NCBI GenBank assembly: GCA_013289615.1
Contig: JABCZO010000007.1
Coordinates: 62,001-126,000, forward strand
Reading direction: 5' to 3'
DNA length: 64,000 nt
Source of the DNA: Gammaproteobacteria bacterium
Lineage (GTDB): Bacteria; Pseudomonadota; Gammaproteobacteria; Steroidobacterales; Steroidobacteraceae
The position numbers and the translations under genes are program-made. The notes beneath the pieces were generated by a model that was not told where the DNA came from, searched no databases, and saw only the letters and a list, made by a program, of their open reading frames with translations. Below are positions 1-9,187 of the stretch, piece by piece (position 1 is the stretch's first letter; each line of letters begins with the position of its first letter).

Positions 1-1501
1 TGGGTTGCGCGGCGTCGAAGGTGGCGTCGCGCACCTCCCCGGTGTGAGCCGTCGGATCGGGCAGGAATTGCTGCGGCGTTTCGGTCGTGTTCTGGCGACG
101 ATCCTGGTCGTAGCGGATGGCCGCATCGAGCTCCCACTGCTTGCTGAATTCGTAGGTGACATCGGCGAACACCGCCCAGGCGTTGTTGTTCTGCGAGTCC
201 GCCAGGAACGTGGCGTTGGTGTTGGTCGCGTATTTATTGGCCGGATCTATCAGCGGCGTCTCATAGACGGCGGGAACGCCGTCACCGCGGTCATACAGAT
301 TGCCGGTGGAGATGAAGCGCTGGGTGTGAATGAAATAGGCTCCCGCGATCCACGAGAAGCCGTTCATCTTGTTTGAGGTGAAACGCAGCTCCTGGCTTTC
401 GGTCTTCTCGGAGATGAACTGGCTCTGGCTCTCACCAGCAGGGCCGCCGTTGGCCGCCGGGATGCCCGCGAAGAAAAAATTGTAGGCGATGGAGTCCTTG
501 ATCGGCCGGAAGTCGTAGGCGTCGCCGGTGTCAATCTCCTTGGTGAAGTTGTAGTCAGACACCGAGGTGAAGGTGCCGGGTTCGATATGGAAATCGAGCT
601 TGAGTGCGATATCCGTGATGTCGCGGAAGTCCGTGCCGAGGTTGTTGTCCTGGATCGGGCTGGTGACATCATTCGCATTCGGCGGCGTGGAGAAGCTGCT
701 GAACGGGTTGGCCTCGGCGGCGCGCGGAATGACGTAATAATAGGCAGTGGTGTCGACCCGATCGCGGTACGCGCGCAGATCCGCGCTCCATTGATCGGAG
801 GGCTTCCACACCAGCCGCAGCCGCCCCGAGTAGTCCTTGTACGGGTCGGCCTTGCGATCCAGATAGGTGTTCTCCAGATAGCCGTCGGTATTGTAGAAAT
901 TGAGCGAGGCGCGATAGCGCAGCGTTCCGGCCGCGTCTACGGGTCCGCTGACGGCGACCTGGGCCTTTTCCGACACGCCGTTGCCCACGCCGAGCTTGCC
1001 GTCGCCTTCAAAGTGATCGGCCAGATCCGCGGTCTGAATGATGATTGCACCGCCAATGGCGTCGCGCCCGTAGAGCGCGCCCTGCGGACCCTTGAGCACC
1101 TCGATCTGCGTGATGTCGAACAGCTCCTGGTCGAACTCGTAGGGATTGGGCTCCAACACGCCATCCACCAGCACCGCGGTCGAGGGCTCGCTGTTGCGCG
1201 CCTGCGAGATGCCGCGGATGGTGATAAAAGAATTGCCGACGTTCTGCACCTCGACCAGGGTCATGTTCGGGACCATGGCGACGAAGTCGCGGGGGGATTC
1301 GATGCCCGCCGACTGGATGGTCTGCTCGGTGAAGGCGTCTTCCGTCACCGGCACGTTCTGCAGCGATTCCTCGCGCTTGCGCGCCGTGACCACGATCTCC
1401 TGCAGCTCGTCGGACGCGGCCGCGAGTACCGGTTCGGCGGCCATCACGGCGCCCAGGACGGCCATGATCAATAGGGTGAGACGACGGACTGGAGTATTCA
1501 T
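1..1501 (-). CDS. TonB-dependent outer-membrane receptor (N-terminal part; continues beyond the left edge)
   Basis: Reading leftwards from the ATG at 1501, the frame stays open to base 1, giving about 500 residues without a stop. The N-terminus is a hydrophobic signal peptide (about 1-29) followed by a TonB-box-like stretch (EIVVTARKREESLQNVP) and a plug domain with the motifs RGISQAR and EVLKGPQGALYGRDAIGGAI, which are diagnostic of TonB-dependent receptors. Such proteins import large or scarce substrates across the outer membrane using TonB energy. A G-rich Shine-Dalgarno-like tract precedes the start. The gene begins 20 bases after the MetE-like gene and is probably the last gene of the operon that starts at 4600, so the substrate may be the compound that operon degrades. 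The C-terminal barrel is missing only because of the window edge. Confidence 0.93.
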   Translation of the reverse strand, partial: MNTPVRRLTLLIMAVLGAVMAAEPVLAAASDELQEIVVTARKREESLQNVPVTEDAFTEQTIQSAGIESPRDFVAMVPNMTLVEVQNVGNSFITIRGISQARNSEPSTAVLVDGVLEPNPYEFDQELFDITQIEVLKGPQGALYGRDAIGGAIIIQTADLADHFEGDGKLGVGNGVSEKAQVAVSGPVDAAGTLRYRASLNFYNTDGYLENTYLDRKADPYKDYSGRLRLVWKPSDQWSADLRAYRDRVDTTAYYYVIPRAAEANPFSSFSTPPNANDVTSPIQDNNLGTDFRDITDIALKLDFHIEPGTFTSVSDYNFTKEIDTGDAYDFRPIKDSIAYNFFFAGIPAANGGPAGESQSQFISEKTESQELRFTSNKMNGFSWIAGAYFIHTQRFISTGNLYDRGDGVPAVYETPLIDPANKYATNTNATFLADSQNNNAWAVFADVTYEFSKQWELDAAIRYDQDRRQNTTETPQQFLPDPTAHTGEVRDATFDAAQP

Positions 1502-1521
1502 AAGGAGCCCCCCTGTACAGG

Positions 1522-2586
1522 TTATTGAGATGTCGCGGGCTTGGCGCCTGTGGCCTGCCCGCGTTCGAGTTGTGAACGGACGATCTGAGCGCCGGCGACC
1601 ATGGCCTGCAACTTGCCGAACGCCACCTCGCGTGGCAGGTACTTCATGCCGCAGTCGGGCGCGACGATGACATCGGCGGCGTTGACGTAGGGCAGTGCCC
1701 GCCGGATGCGCGTGGCGACCAATTCCGGGGATTCAACCTCGTTGGTCGACAGGTCGATCACGCCGAGAATGATTTTCTTGTTCGGCAGGCCCGTCAGCAC
1801 GGCACAGTCGAGATTCGATTGCGCAGTCTCGATCGATACCTGCCGGCAGCTGCACTCGGACAGCTCGGAGAGGAACGAATAGCCTGACGGGCGCGAATGG
1901 ATGATCGCGGCGTAGCCGAAGCAGATGTGCACGGCGGTGGTTCCGCTGATGCCCTCGAGCGCGCGGTTGAGCGCCTGCAGGCCGAACGCGCGTGCTTCCT
2001 GCGGGCGCGCCTGCATGTAGGGCTCGTCGATCTGCACCACGTCGGCCCCGGCATCGAACAGGTCGCGGATCTCGGCGTTCACCGCCGCGGCGTAGTCCAT
2101 CGCGGCCAGCTCGCGGCTGCCGCCGTAGAAGTCGATCTGCGCCTGCTGTGCCATGGTGAAGGGTCCGGGCACCGTGACCTTGACGTGGCGTTGCGTGTGC
2201 CGGCGCAGGAACTCCAGATCGCCGACCTCGATCGGGTGGCGGCGGCGGATCGGACCCACGACGCGCGGCACCGGATTGGGATGACCGCTGCGATCGAGCG
2301 CGGTGCCGGGATTGTCGAGATCAACGCCGTCGAGCGCGGTCGCAAAGCGGTTGGAGTAGCTCTCGCGCCGGATCTCGCCGTCGGTGATGATGTCCAGGCC
2401 GGCACATTCCTGGGCTTTGATCGCCATGATGGTGGCGTCCTCCTGAGCTTCGGCGAGGTACGCCTCGGGCACGCGCCACAGCTCGCGCGCGCGCACGCGC
2501 GGCGGGAATCTTGCCGCGAGCTTGTTGCGGTCGATCAGCCAGTCCGGCTGCGGATAGCTTCCTACCAATGTCGTCGGAAACAGCAT
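1522..2586 (-). CDS. Cobalamin-independent methionine synthase (MetE C-terminal domain) family protein
   Basis: This 354-residue protein matches the C-terminal catalytic half of MetE, not the full-length enzyme of about 750 residues. The zinc ligands of the family are in place: H220 and C222 (HICFGY), probably E253, and C312 (PDCGMKY). The substrate aspartate is in QIDEP (D188). The start is taken at the ATG at 2586, where MetE-like sequence begins (MLFPTTLVGSYP); a longer reading runs back into the preceding gene. It lies 7 bases downstream of a class III CoA-transferase gene. Stand-alone MetE-C proteins include methyl or alkyl transferases to thiols other than homocysteine. Because a complete metH lies 9 kb away and the neighbours look catabolic, a substrate-specific thiol transferase or demethylase is possible. 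The family is certain, the substrate unknown. Confidence 0.85.
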   Translation of the reverse strand: MLFPTTLVGSYPQPDWLIDRNKLAARFPPRVRARELWRVPEAYLAEAQEDATIMAIKAQECAGLDIITDGEIRRESYSNRFATALDGVDLDNPGTALDRSGHPNPVPRVVGPIRRRHPIEVGDLEFLRRHTQRHVKVTVPGPFTMAQQAQIDFYGGSRELAAMDYAAAVNAEIRDLFDAGADVVQIDEPYMQARPQEARAFGLQALNRALEGISGTTAVHICFGYAAIIHSRPSGYSFLSELSECSCRQVSIETAQSNLDCAVLTGLPNKKIILGVIDLSTNEVESPELVATRIRRALPYVNAADVIVAPDCGMKYLPREVAFGKLQAMVAGAQIVRSQLERGQATGAKPATSQ

Positions 2587-2593
2587 GCTTGCC

Positions 2594-3769
2594 TCAATCG
2601 ACGCCGGCGGCCACGCCGCGGCTCGGGCTGGGCCAGGCCAGACCGCTGGCGAGTTCGGCGCGGATGGCCGCACCGTGTTCGTCAAGCAGCGGCGCAGCGA
2701 GCACCGAACGGGCGCGTTCGCCGCCAAACTGCACCGCGGGCCGCACCGCATGCCTGGCGCCGTGCGATGACTCGACCGGTACCACGAGCCCGAGGTGTTT
2801 CACCTGCGGGTCGTCGACCACGTCATCGATGCGGTTGATGGGCGCGTACGGCACGTCGTTGGCCTGCAGCCGCTGCACCCAGTGGGCGAGCGGCTGGCGT
2901 GCGAAGCGATCGTCCAGTTCCAGCCGCAGTGACTCGTACGCGTCGATGCGAGCCAGGCGGGTATCGAATCGCGGATCGGTGGTCAGTTCGGGGGCGTCGA
3001 GCGCCGCCACCAGTCCCTGCCAGAACTTCTCCAGCGACGACAGGTGAATTGCGATCAGCCGCTCATCGGCGGTGTGCAGGATGTACGCCTGCGCCAGCCG
3101 CGGGCGATCGGCTGAGGTCGGCGTCTGGCCGAGCGCGAAGAACGACGCGAACGGCTCCACCGCAAAGTGCGCCATGGCCTCGAGCATTGACACCTCGACC
3201 AGCGCGCCGCGCGCATTTCGGCCGCGCTGCACCAGTGCGGCGAGAATGCCGTAGCTCGCATACAGTCCGGTGATCGCGTCGGCCAGCGCCGGGCCCAGGA
3301 ACTGCGGTCGCCGGTAGTCCACCACCACGCTCAGAAATCCGCTCAGCGCCTGCGCCACCGAGTCGTAGCTCGGCCGGTCGGTGTACGGGCCGCTGGAGCC
3401 AAAGCCGCTGATGGAGCAGTAGACCAGGCGCGGGTTGATCTGCCGCAAGCGCGCCGCGCCGGTGCCCAGGCGCTCGGCGGTGCCGGGCCGAAAGTTCTGG
3501 ATGAACACATCGGCTTCGCGAATCAGCTGGTCGAACAGTTCGCGGTCCAGCGCCGACTTAAGGTCGAGCGCGAGACTGCGTTTGTTGCGGTTGTAGGCCT
3601 GGAAATGCGGCGAGTAGTTGCCGCCCTGGTAGCTGCGATACGGATCGCCTTCCGGGCTTTCGACCTTGATCACGTCGGCGCCCAGGTCCGCGAGCATCAT
3701 GCCGGCGCACGGACCGGTGATGAACGTGCCCTGTTCAACCACGCGTATGCCGCCAAGGGCGTCGATCAT
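2594..3769 (-). CDS. Class III CoA-transferase (CaiB/BaiF family)
   Basis: This 391-residue protein is the usual length for the family. It opens with IRVVEQGTFITGPCAGMMLADLGADVIKVESPEGDPYR, here split for description: the ADLGADVIKVE core is the CaiB/BaiF signature. The predicted catalytic aspartate is D164 in GPALADAITGLYA, equivalent to the Asp that forms the acyl intermediate in formyl-CoA transferase. Enzymes of this family move CoA between organic acids, typically to activate a growth substrate. It lies 18 bases after the citryl-CoA-lyase-like gene and 7 bases before the MetE-like gene, so the three are almost certainly one transcript. A plausible but unproven scheme is that this enzyme forms the CoA thioester which the lyase then cleaves. 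Confidence 0.92.
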   Translation of the reverse strand: MIDALGGIRVVEQGTFITGPCAGMMLADLGADVIKVESPEGDPYRSYQGGNYSPHFQAYNRNKRSLALDLKSALDRELFDQLIREADVFIQNFRPGTAERLGTGAARLRQINPRLVYCSISGFGSSGPYTDRPSYDSVAQALSGFLSVVVDYRRPQFLGPALADAITGLYASYGILAALVQRGRNARGALVEVSMLEAMAHFAVEPFASFFALGQTPTSADRPRLAQAYILHTADERLIAIHLSSLEKFWQGLVAALDAPELTTDPRFDTRLARIDAYESLRLELDDRFARQPLAHWVQRLQANDVPYAPINRIDDVVDDPQVKHLGLVVPVESSHGARHAVRPAVQFGGERARSVLAAPLLDEHGAAIRAELASGLAWPSPSRGVAAGVD

Positions 3770-3787
3770 GCGTACGTCCCGCGCCGG

Positions 3788-4600
3788 CTATTCATCGTCG
3801 CTGGCCGTGAAGCCGGCCGGCGCTGCGCCGTCGTAGTCGATCGCCTGGGCCGCGGCATGCGACAGCACGAAGCCGATCGGCCGTTGCTGCTCCTCGAGCA
3901 GGTGCGCGATCAGGCTCGCCGTGCGCGCCAGGATCGGCACTCCCTTCAGGGCCAGCAGCGGATAGCCCACGTCCAGCAACACCGCGGGGATCGCGCCGGA
4001 GACATTCAGCGCCAGCGCACGACCGATGAGTTCCGGCAGCAGGCGCTCGAGCGTGTGCGCGATCCCGGCGTGGACGCCGGATGATCCGGCCTCGCTCGCC
4101 ACCTGGAACAGACGCAGCGCGCGCGGATCGGATTGCCTGTGCAGCGGATGGCCGTAGCCCGGGATCGCGCGATGGGCGGCGCGGTAGTCACGCACGATGC
4201 TGGCGGCGGCGGCCTCGACAGCCGTGCCGTCGGCAACCTGCGCCGCAATCCGCGTGAACAGCTTGCCGGCAGCTTCGGCGGAACCAAGCACCACCGAACC
4301 GCAGCCGAGGATGCCGGCGGCCACCGCACCCTGCAGCGCCTCGGGCGCCGCCGCGAGCGTCATGCGGCTCGCCTGCACGCTCGGCACCAGCCCGTGCTCA
4401 GCGATCGCGACCAGCGTCGCATCCAGTACGCGCCGCTGTGCGGGCGAGGGCATCACACCGGTGAGCAGCAGCCAGAAGTGCTCGGTGAAGCCTATGCCGC
4501 CGATCAATTCAGCGGCCAGATCGTGGCCGCGAACCAGGATGGTGTCCTGGTTCGAGGTCGAGATCGCGGAACTGCGCTGATCCTGTCGGCCGATCTTCAC
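3788..4600 (-). CDS. Citrate synthase-superfamily protein, citryl-CoA lyase-like
   Basis: From a GTG at 4600, with a strong G-rich ribosome-binding site just upstream, the product has 270 residues, much shorter than citrate synthase (about 430). It is collinear with citryl-CoA lyases: VRGHDLAAELIG near the N-terminus, the small-domain motif IPGYGHPLHR with H151 as likely catalytic histidine, and a C-terminal LLEEQQRPIG segment. Such enzymes catalyse retro-aldol cleavage (or condensation) of CoA esters such as citryl-CoA. An upstream extension of the frame crosses the operator region and is rejected. This is the first gene of the minus-strand cluster and diverges from the IclR regulator. The actual acyl-CoA substrate cannot be read from sequence. 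Confidence 0.82.
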   Translation of the reverse strand: MKIGRQDQRSSAISTSNQDTILVRGHDLAAELIGGIGFTEHFWLLLTGVMPSPAQRRVLDATLVAIAEHGLVPSVQASRMTLAAAPEALQGAVAAGILGCGSVVLGSAEAAGKLFTRIAAQVADGTAVEAAAASIVRDYRAAHRAIPGYGHPLHRQSDPRALRLFQVASEAGSSGVHAGIAHTLERLLPELIGRALALNVSGAIPAVLLDVGYPLLALKGVPILARTASLIAHLLEEQQRPIGFVLSHAAAQAIDYDGAAPAGFTASDDE

Positions 4601-4616
4601 CGAGCCCCCCTTTGGA

Positions 4617-4647
4617 ATATTTCGTATATCGAAATATACTTCGATAT
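4617..4647. promoter_or_regulatory. Overlapping inverted repeats, probable IclR-family operator
   Basis: Two overlapping inverted repeats lie just upstream of the GTG at 4600. The first has 8-base arms ATATTTCG (4617-4624) and CGAAATAT (4630-4637) around TATAT. The second has 8-base arms ATATCGAA (4626-4633) and TTCGATAT (4640-4647) around a 6-base spacer. The tract is strikingly A+T-rich against the local background. Its position between the divergent catabolic cluster and an IclR gene makes it the likely regulator binding site. That assignment is inference. Confidence 0.65.
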
Positions 4648-4715
4648 GAGAAACATATTGAACTCGGCTGCGCGGCCACGTCAAGCAGCATGGGCGGCTA
4701 CTACCCGTTTTTCGG

Positions 4716-4726
4716 ATATCGAAATA
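4716..4726. promoter_or_regulatory. Second copy of the operator half-site, 10 bases before the IclR gene
   Basis: The 11-base sequence ATATCGAAATA at 4716-4726 is an exact copy of 4626-4636 inside the main inverted repeat. It lies immediately upstream of the IclR start at 4737, a place where regulator binding would give autoregulation. It is a single half-site with no obvious matching arm, so it may be a weaker secondary site. Confidence 0.45.
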
Positions 4727-4736
4727 GACTCGGTGA

Positions 4737-5549
4737 ATGGCACCAGCGAAGAAAAATCCGGCGCCGCATCGCGAGACCATGGGGGGGCTGTCGAAGGGAC
4801 TGGCAGTGATCCGTGCATTTTCCAGCGACCACGCGGCACTGACGCTCAGCGACATTGCGCGCAGCGCCGGAATTCCGGCGGCCACCGCTCGACGTTGTCT
4901 GCTGACGCTGGAGGAACTGGGCTACATCACGCGCAACGGCCGCAACTTCCTGCTGCGGCCGAAGGTGCTCGAGCTTGGCGCCGCGTATCTGGAGTCGATG
5001 AATATCGAGCACCTCACCCGCACGCACCTGGAAGAGCTGGCGGGCAGCACGTCGGATTCGGCGGCGCTGTGCGTGCTGGATGGGGTCGAGATCGTGTACG
5101 TCGCGCGCGCATCGGTGCGCACCTTGGTGCGCCTGGAGGCGCATGTCGGCAGTCGTTTCCCGGCGCACGCGACCTCTACCGGGCGCGTGCTGCTGGCGGG
5201 TGTGAGCGCCGAGCGCCTGCAGCGCTACTTCCAGAGCGCTACGCTTGCAGCACTGACGGACCGGACCGTGACCGATCCGGACCGCCTGGTGCAACTCATC
5301 GACAGTACCCGACGCAACGGCTATTCGGCCGTTGAAGACGAACTGGCCTACGGCGTGATCGCGCTGGCGGTGCCGGTGTTCGATCAGCAGGGTAGAGTCG
5401 TGGCAGCGCTCAATACCTCCAGCCACTCGCGTCGGATCAGCAAGGCCAAGCTGGTGCGCGAGCGGCTGAAGATGCTGCAGCAGGTCAGCCAGCAGATCTC
5501 CGCCGACCTCGCCACCGCTCCCTGGCTGTCATTGAGCGCCCAGATCTGA
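4737..5549 (+). CDS. IclR-family transcriptional regulator (PcaR/PobR type)
   Basis: This 270-residue protein has the two-part IclR layout: an N-terminal winged helix (about residues 15-75, GLSKGLAVIRAFSS then IPAATARRCLLTLEELGYI) and a C-terminal effector domain (about 85-260) with LPAHATSTGRVLLA-like and GYSAVEDELAYGVIALAVPV motifs. IclR proteins bind small aromatic or organic acids and control the adjacent catabolic operon. It is transcribed divergently from the lyase, CoA-transferase and MetE-like genes, with the inverted repeats between them, so that operon is its likely target. The start at 4737 gives a normal N-terminus (MAPAKKNPAPHRETMGGLS); an internal ATG at 4779 is an alternative. 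Confidence 0.92.
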   Translation: MAPAKKNPAPHRETMGGLSKGLAVIRAFSSDHAALTLSDIARSAGIPAATARRCLLTLEELGYITRNGRNFLLRPKVLELGAAYLESMNIEHLTRTHLEELAGSTSDSAALCVLDGVEIVYVARASVRTLVRLEAHVGSRFPAHATSTGRVLLAGVSAERLQRYFQSATLAALTDRTVTDPDRLVQLIDSTRRNGYSAVEDELAYGVIALAVPVFDQQGRVVAALNTSSHSRRISKAKLVRERLKMLQQVSQQISADLATAPWLSLSAQI

Positions 5550-5601
5550 CGCACACGGCGCGCGGCCGAGAGTGCAAGCTGTACCGGCCCAAGACACTAG
5601 C

Positions 5602-5630
5602 TTGACGTTGCTGCGGTCGGGCTGTAGCCT
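5602..5630 (+). promoter_or_regulatory. Possible sigma-70 promoter for the alpha/beta hydrolase gene
   Basis: TTGACG at 5602-5607 matches the -35 consensus in five of six positions. It is followed after 17 bases by TAGCCT at 5625-5630, a weaker -10. It sits 37 bases upstream of the chosen GTG start in the gap after the convergent-free IclR gene. Spacing is ideal, but the -10 match is only moderate. Confidence 0.4.
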
Positions 5631-5666
5631 GAAAGCGAAAACTTTTTCGCTTTGCGAAGGATTCCT

Positions 5667-6533
5667 GTGCTGCCCGCCGTCGCAGATCCGCCGCCCTTCA
5701 GCATGCAAGCAAGCCCGACCGACCGCTATTTCGCCGTCGATGGCGCGCAGCTGCGCTACCGCGATGAGGGCCATGGTCCCGCAGTGCTGCTGGTGCACGG
5801 CTGGGCGCTCGATCTGGAGATGTGGAATGCGCTGGCGGTCGCGCTGTGCGACGAGTTTCGGGTGGTGCGCCTCGACCGAAGGGGTTTCGGTTTGTCTTCC
5901 GGCCGGCCGTCCCTCGAGCGCGATATCTGCGACCTGGACGCGCTGTGGCGCCACCTTGCGCTCGGACGCGCGGCGCTGCTCGGCATGTCGCAGGGCACGC
6001 GCGCGGTACTGGGGTTCGCGACGGCCGCCGGCAGCAGAATTTCGTGCATGGTCCTCGATGGTCCCCCGGATCCCGAGCGCGGCCCAATTTCCGACGCTCA
6101 CGCCGGCGAAGGCGACATACCGCTGGCGCGCTACAGCGCCCTGGCGCGCACGCGAGGCATGGATGCCTTTCGCCGCGAATGGGCCACGCACCCGCTGATC
6201 CGATTGCGAACCGCCGAGCCCAACGCACGCCAGTTGCTCAATGCAATCATCCGGCGCTATCCGGGATACGATTTGCTGGAGGACGCGGCAGATGGCGGCC
6301 CGGCCGCTGCTCGCGTGCAACCCGAATCCATCGCGACCCCAGTGTTGGTGATCACCGGCGAGTATGACCTCGAGGACCGGGTGCAGGCCGCAGATGCTCT
6401 GGCACATCGCTTTTCCTGCGCCGAGCGTGCCGTGGTTGCCGATGCCGGTCACCTGCCCAATCTCGATAATCACATTGCATACCACGATCTGGTGCGGGCG
6501 TTTTTCAGGCGTCATGCCGCGGCACCGCTTTAG
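5667..6533 (+). CDS. Alpha/beta-hydrolase fold protein
   Basis: The 288-residue product shows a complete alpha/beta-hydrolase triad: an oxyanion-loop HG (LLVHGWALD), the nucleophile elbow GMSQG, a late acid in TGEYD and the histidine in AGHLPNLD. The GTG at 5667 is preferred because AAGGA lies 5 bases upstream at 5657-5661; a TTG at 5652 and an ATG at 5703 are alternatives. No lid or substrate-specific insert identifies an ester, lactone or epoxide substrate. WrbA follows after a 14-base gap, so the two may be cotranscribed. The function is only known at fold level. Confidence 0.85.
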   Translation: MLPAVADPPPFSMQASPTDRYFAVDGAQLRYRDEGHGPAVLLVHGWALDLEMWNALAVALCDEFRVVRLDRRGFGLSSGRPSLERDICDLDALWRHLALGRAALLGMSQGTRAVLGFATAAGSRISCMVLDGPPDPERGPISDAHAGEGDIPLARYSALARTRGMDAFRREWATHPLIRLRTAEPNARQLLNAIIRRYPGYDLLEDAADGGPAAARVQPESIATPVLVITGEYDLEDRVQAADALAHRFSCAERAVVADAGHLPNLDNHIAYHDLVRAFFRRHAAAPL

Positions 6534-6547
6534 ACCGGCAAGCTTCC

Positions 6548-7168
6548 ATGGCAAGTATTCTCGTTCTCTATTACAGCAGCTACGGACACATCGAGATCAT
6601 GGCGCGCGCCCAGGCCGAGGGTGCGACCCGTGTTCCGATGACGCGCGTGGTGGTCAAGCGGGTGCCTGAACTTGTGCCAGCGGATATCTGCAGGGCGTCG
6701 GGATTCCAGCTCGATCAACCGGCAGCCGTAGCCGTGCCCGATGAGCTCGAGCAGTACGATGGCATCATCTTCGGCACGCCGACGCGCTTCGGAAACATGG
6801 CCGCGCAGATGAGGAACTTCATGGACCAGACCGGCGCCCTGTGGGGTCGGGGCGCGCTGGTGGGAAAGGTGGGTAGCGTCTTCTGCAGCACTGCCAGTCA
6901 ACATGGCGGACAGGAAACCACCATTACGTCGTTTCATTCGACGCTACTGCATCACGGAATGATCATTGTCGGATTGCCTTACACGTTCCAGGATCTCACG
7001 ACCATGCGCGAGGTGACTGGGGGTACCCCCTACGGCGCCAGCTGCGTGACCGGTGCCGGGTCTGAGCTGCGCATGCCTACGGCGCTAGAACTGGACATGT
7101 GCCGCTTTCAGGGTGAGCACGTGACTCGCATCTCGAGCCAGCTCGTTGCCGGACGCGGTGCTGCTTAG
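6548..7168 (+). CDS. wrbA: NAD(P)H:quinone oxidoreductase, WrbA type
   Basis: This 206-residue flavodoxin-like protein carries the WrbA hallmarks: the phosphate-binding loop in [15 protein letters not shown], the insert [28 protein letters not shown], and the C-terminal helix containing [12 protein letters not shown]. WrbA binds FMN as a tetramer and reduces quinones by two electrons, protecting from redox cycling. The length agrees with the usual 198-206. It lies 14 bases after the hydrolase and converges on bipA. No separate promoter is evident. Confidence 0.93.
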   Translation: MASILVLYYSSYGHIEIMARAQAEGATRVPMTRVVVKRVPELVPADICRASGFQLDQPAAVAVPDELEQYDGIIFGTPTRFGNMAAQMRNFMDQTGALWGRGALVGKVGSVFCSTASQHGGQETTITSFHSTLLHHGMIIVGLPYTFQDLTTMREVTGGTPYGASCVTGAGSELRMPTALELDMCRFQGEHVTRISSQLVAGRGAA

Positions 7169-7219
7169 CGGTGGGGCGAGCGCCGCGGCCCGGGCAGCGC
7201 GGTTAGGTGGCCCGAGCCT

Positions 7220-9043
7220 TCAGACCGACAGCGTCTCTTCGCGTGCCGCGCGCTTGCGATCGTGGGCCTTGAGGTATCGCTTGCGCAGGCGGATGCTCTG
7301 CGGGGTGACCTCGACCAGCTCGTCCTCGGCGATGAATTCGACCGCGTATTCGAGCGTCAGCGGGATCGGGGGCGTCAGCACGATCGCCTCGTCCTTGCCG
7401 GCGGCACGGATATTGGTCAGTTTCTTGGTCTTGATCGGGTTGACGACCAGGTCGTTGTCGCGGCTGTGGATGCCGATGATCATACCTTCATACAGCCGTT
7501 CACCGGGACTGACGAACATCCGGCCGCGCTCCTGCAGCGCGAACAGCGCGTAGGCGACCGCCTCGCCGTCCTCATTGCTGATCAGCACGCCGTTGCGCCG
7601 GTCCGGGATATCGCCCTTGACGACGGAATAACCGTCGAAGATATGGCTCATCAGACCGTTGCCGCGAGTCAGTGTCATGAACTCACCTACAAAGCCGATC
7701 AGGCCGCGCGCCGGCACGCGGTATTCGAGCCGCGCACGCGCGTTGCCGTCGATCGCCATATCGGTCAGTTCGGCACGCCGGGCGCCCAGGGCCTCCATGA
7801 CGCCGCCCTGATGGACCTCGTCGATATCGACCGTCAGGGCCTCGAACGGCTCGAGCACCTGGCCGTCGACGATTTTCTTGAGCACCTGCGGCTTGCCGAC
7901 CGCAACCTCATAGCCTTCGCGCCGCATGTTCTCGATCAGGATCGTCAGATGCAGCTCGCCACGGCCGAGCACGCGGAAGGCGTCGGCATCGGCGGTGTCC
8001 TCGACTCGCAGTGCGACGTTGCTCTGCAGTTCGCGGTACAGGCGCTCCCGGATCTGGCGGCTGGTGACGAATTTGCCTTCGCGTCCGGCCAGCGGCGAGG
8101 TGTTGACCTGGAAGGTCATCGCCAGCGTCGGCTCGTCCACCTGGATCGGCGGCAGGCCTTCCGGCTGCAGCGGATCGCAGATGGTGATCCCGATATTGAT
8201 GTCCTCAATGCCGGTGACAGCGACGATATCGCCGGCGGCGGCTTCCTCCACCGACGAGCGCTGCAGTCCGGTGAAGGTCAGCACCTGGGCGATCTTGGCG
8301 CTGCCGCGTTCCTCATCGCCATAGCGCAGAACGACGTTGCGTCCGGCACGCAGGGTACCGCGGCGGATGCGGCCGATGCCGATGCGGCCCACATAGGAGT
8401 TGTAGTCCAGAGTCGAGATCTGCAGCTGCAGCGGCGCCTCGATCTCTGTCGGCGGCGGCGGCACGTACTGAAGTATTGCTTCGAACAGCGCCGACATGTC
8501 CGGGTCGCGGCGCGTCATGTCGGTGCTGGCCCAGCCCTGCAGTGCCGAGGCGTAGATGACCGGGAAATCCAGTTGCTCGTCGGTGGCGCCGAGCTTGTCG
8601 AACAGCTCGAAAGTCTGGACGACAACCCAGCCCGGGCGCGCGCCGGGTCGGTCGATCTTGTTGACCACCACGATCGCCTTGTGCCCTAGCGCCAGCGCCT
8701 TGCGGGTGACGAAGCGGGTCTGAGGCATCGGGCCTTCCACTGCATCGACCAGCAGCAGCACGCCGTCGACCATCGACAGCACGCGCTCGACCTCGCCGCC
8801 GAAATCGGCGTGCCCGGGCGTGTCGACGATATTGATGCGCGTGCCGCCGTATTCGATCGCGCAGTTCTTGGCAAGGATGGTGATGCCGCGCTCACGCTCG
8901 ATCGCATTCGAATCCATGATTCGATCGCCCATCTTTTCGTGTGCGGCGAAGGTTCCTGATTGCTTCAGCAGGCAATCGACCAGCGTGGTCTTGCCGTGAT
9001 CGACGTGGGCAATGATGGCGATGTTTCGAATGGGACGTTGCAT
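7220..9043 (-). CDS. typA: Translational GTPase TypA/BipA
   Basis: From the ATG at 9043 the product is 607 residues, identical in length to E. coli BipA. G-domain motifs are all visible near the N-terminus: AHVDHGKTT (G1), the RERGITI switch region, [12 protein letters not shown] (G3) and [10 protein letters not shown] (G4). The remainder matches EF-G-like domains II, III and V plus the BipA-specific C-terminal domain. BipA binds the ribosome and assists 50S assembly and growth under cold or stress. A TTG at 9070 would add nine residues and is less likely. It diverges from the ArsR-methyltransferase gene. Confidence 0.97.
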   Translation of the reverse strand: MQRPIRNIAIIAHVDHGKTTLVDCLLKQSGTFAAHEKMGDRIMDSNAIERERGITILAKNCAIEYGGTRINIVDTPGHADFGGEVERVLSMVDGVLLLVDAVEGPMPQTRFVTRKALALGHKAIVVVNKIDRPGARPGWVVVQTFELFDKLGATDEQLDFPVIYASALQGWASTDMTRRDPDMSALFEAILQYVPPPPTEIEAPLQLQISTLDYNSYVGRIGIGRIRRGTLRAGRNVVLRYGDEERGSAKIAQVLTFTGLQRSSVEEAAAGDIVAVTGIEDINIGITICDPLQPEGLPPIQVDEPTLAMTFQVNTSPLAGREGKFVTSRQIRERLYRELQSNVALRVEDTADADAFRVLGRGELHLTILIENMRREGYEVAVGKPQVLKKIVDGQVLEPFEALTVDIDEVHQGGVMEALGARRAELTDMAIDGNARARLEYRVPARGLIGFVGEFMTLTRGNGLMSHIFDGYSVVKGDIPDRRNGVLISNEDGEAVAYALFALQERGRMFVSPGERLYEGMIIGIHSRDNDLVVNPIKTKKLTNIRAAGKDEAIVLTPPIPLTLEYAVEFIAEDELVEVTPQSIRLRKRYLKAHDRKRAAREETLSV

Positions 9044-9156
9044 GGTGCGAGGATCGGTATAGGAGGCCAAAAAGCGGACCTAAGTCTCGGAACTGGATGC
9101 CAAAAGGGCGTCGAGGGTAGCAGAAGGCCTTCGCGGCTGATACAATATTTTATCGT

Positions 9157-9176
9157 ATATAAAGATATGTTTATAT
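9157..9176. promoter_or_regulatory. Inverted repeat upstream of the ArsR-methyltransferase/metF/metH operon
   Basis: Arms ATATAAA (9157-9163) and TTTATAT (9170-9176) flank the spacer GATATG, within an A+T-rich tract in otherwise G+C-rich DNA. It ends 11 bases before the ATG at 9188. Winged-helix ArsR dimers bind such A+T-rich palindromes, and position suits autoregulation of the methionine operon. The link to this regulator is inference. Confidence 0.6.
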
Positions 9177-9187
9177 GTTGAAGGAAT

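Noticed and set aside
587..1474. Long plus-strand frames opposite the TonB receptor, and similar long frames opposite bipA, metH and others
   Set aside because: They are antisense shadows of high-G+C genes, with His/Arg/Ala-rich translations and no motifs.
9043..9187. SAM or SAH riboswitch upstream of the methionine operon
   Set aside because: The gap is short and A+T-rich near the gene, with a DNA-type palindrome but no riboswitch core that I can fold.
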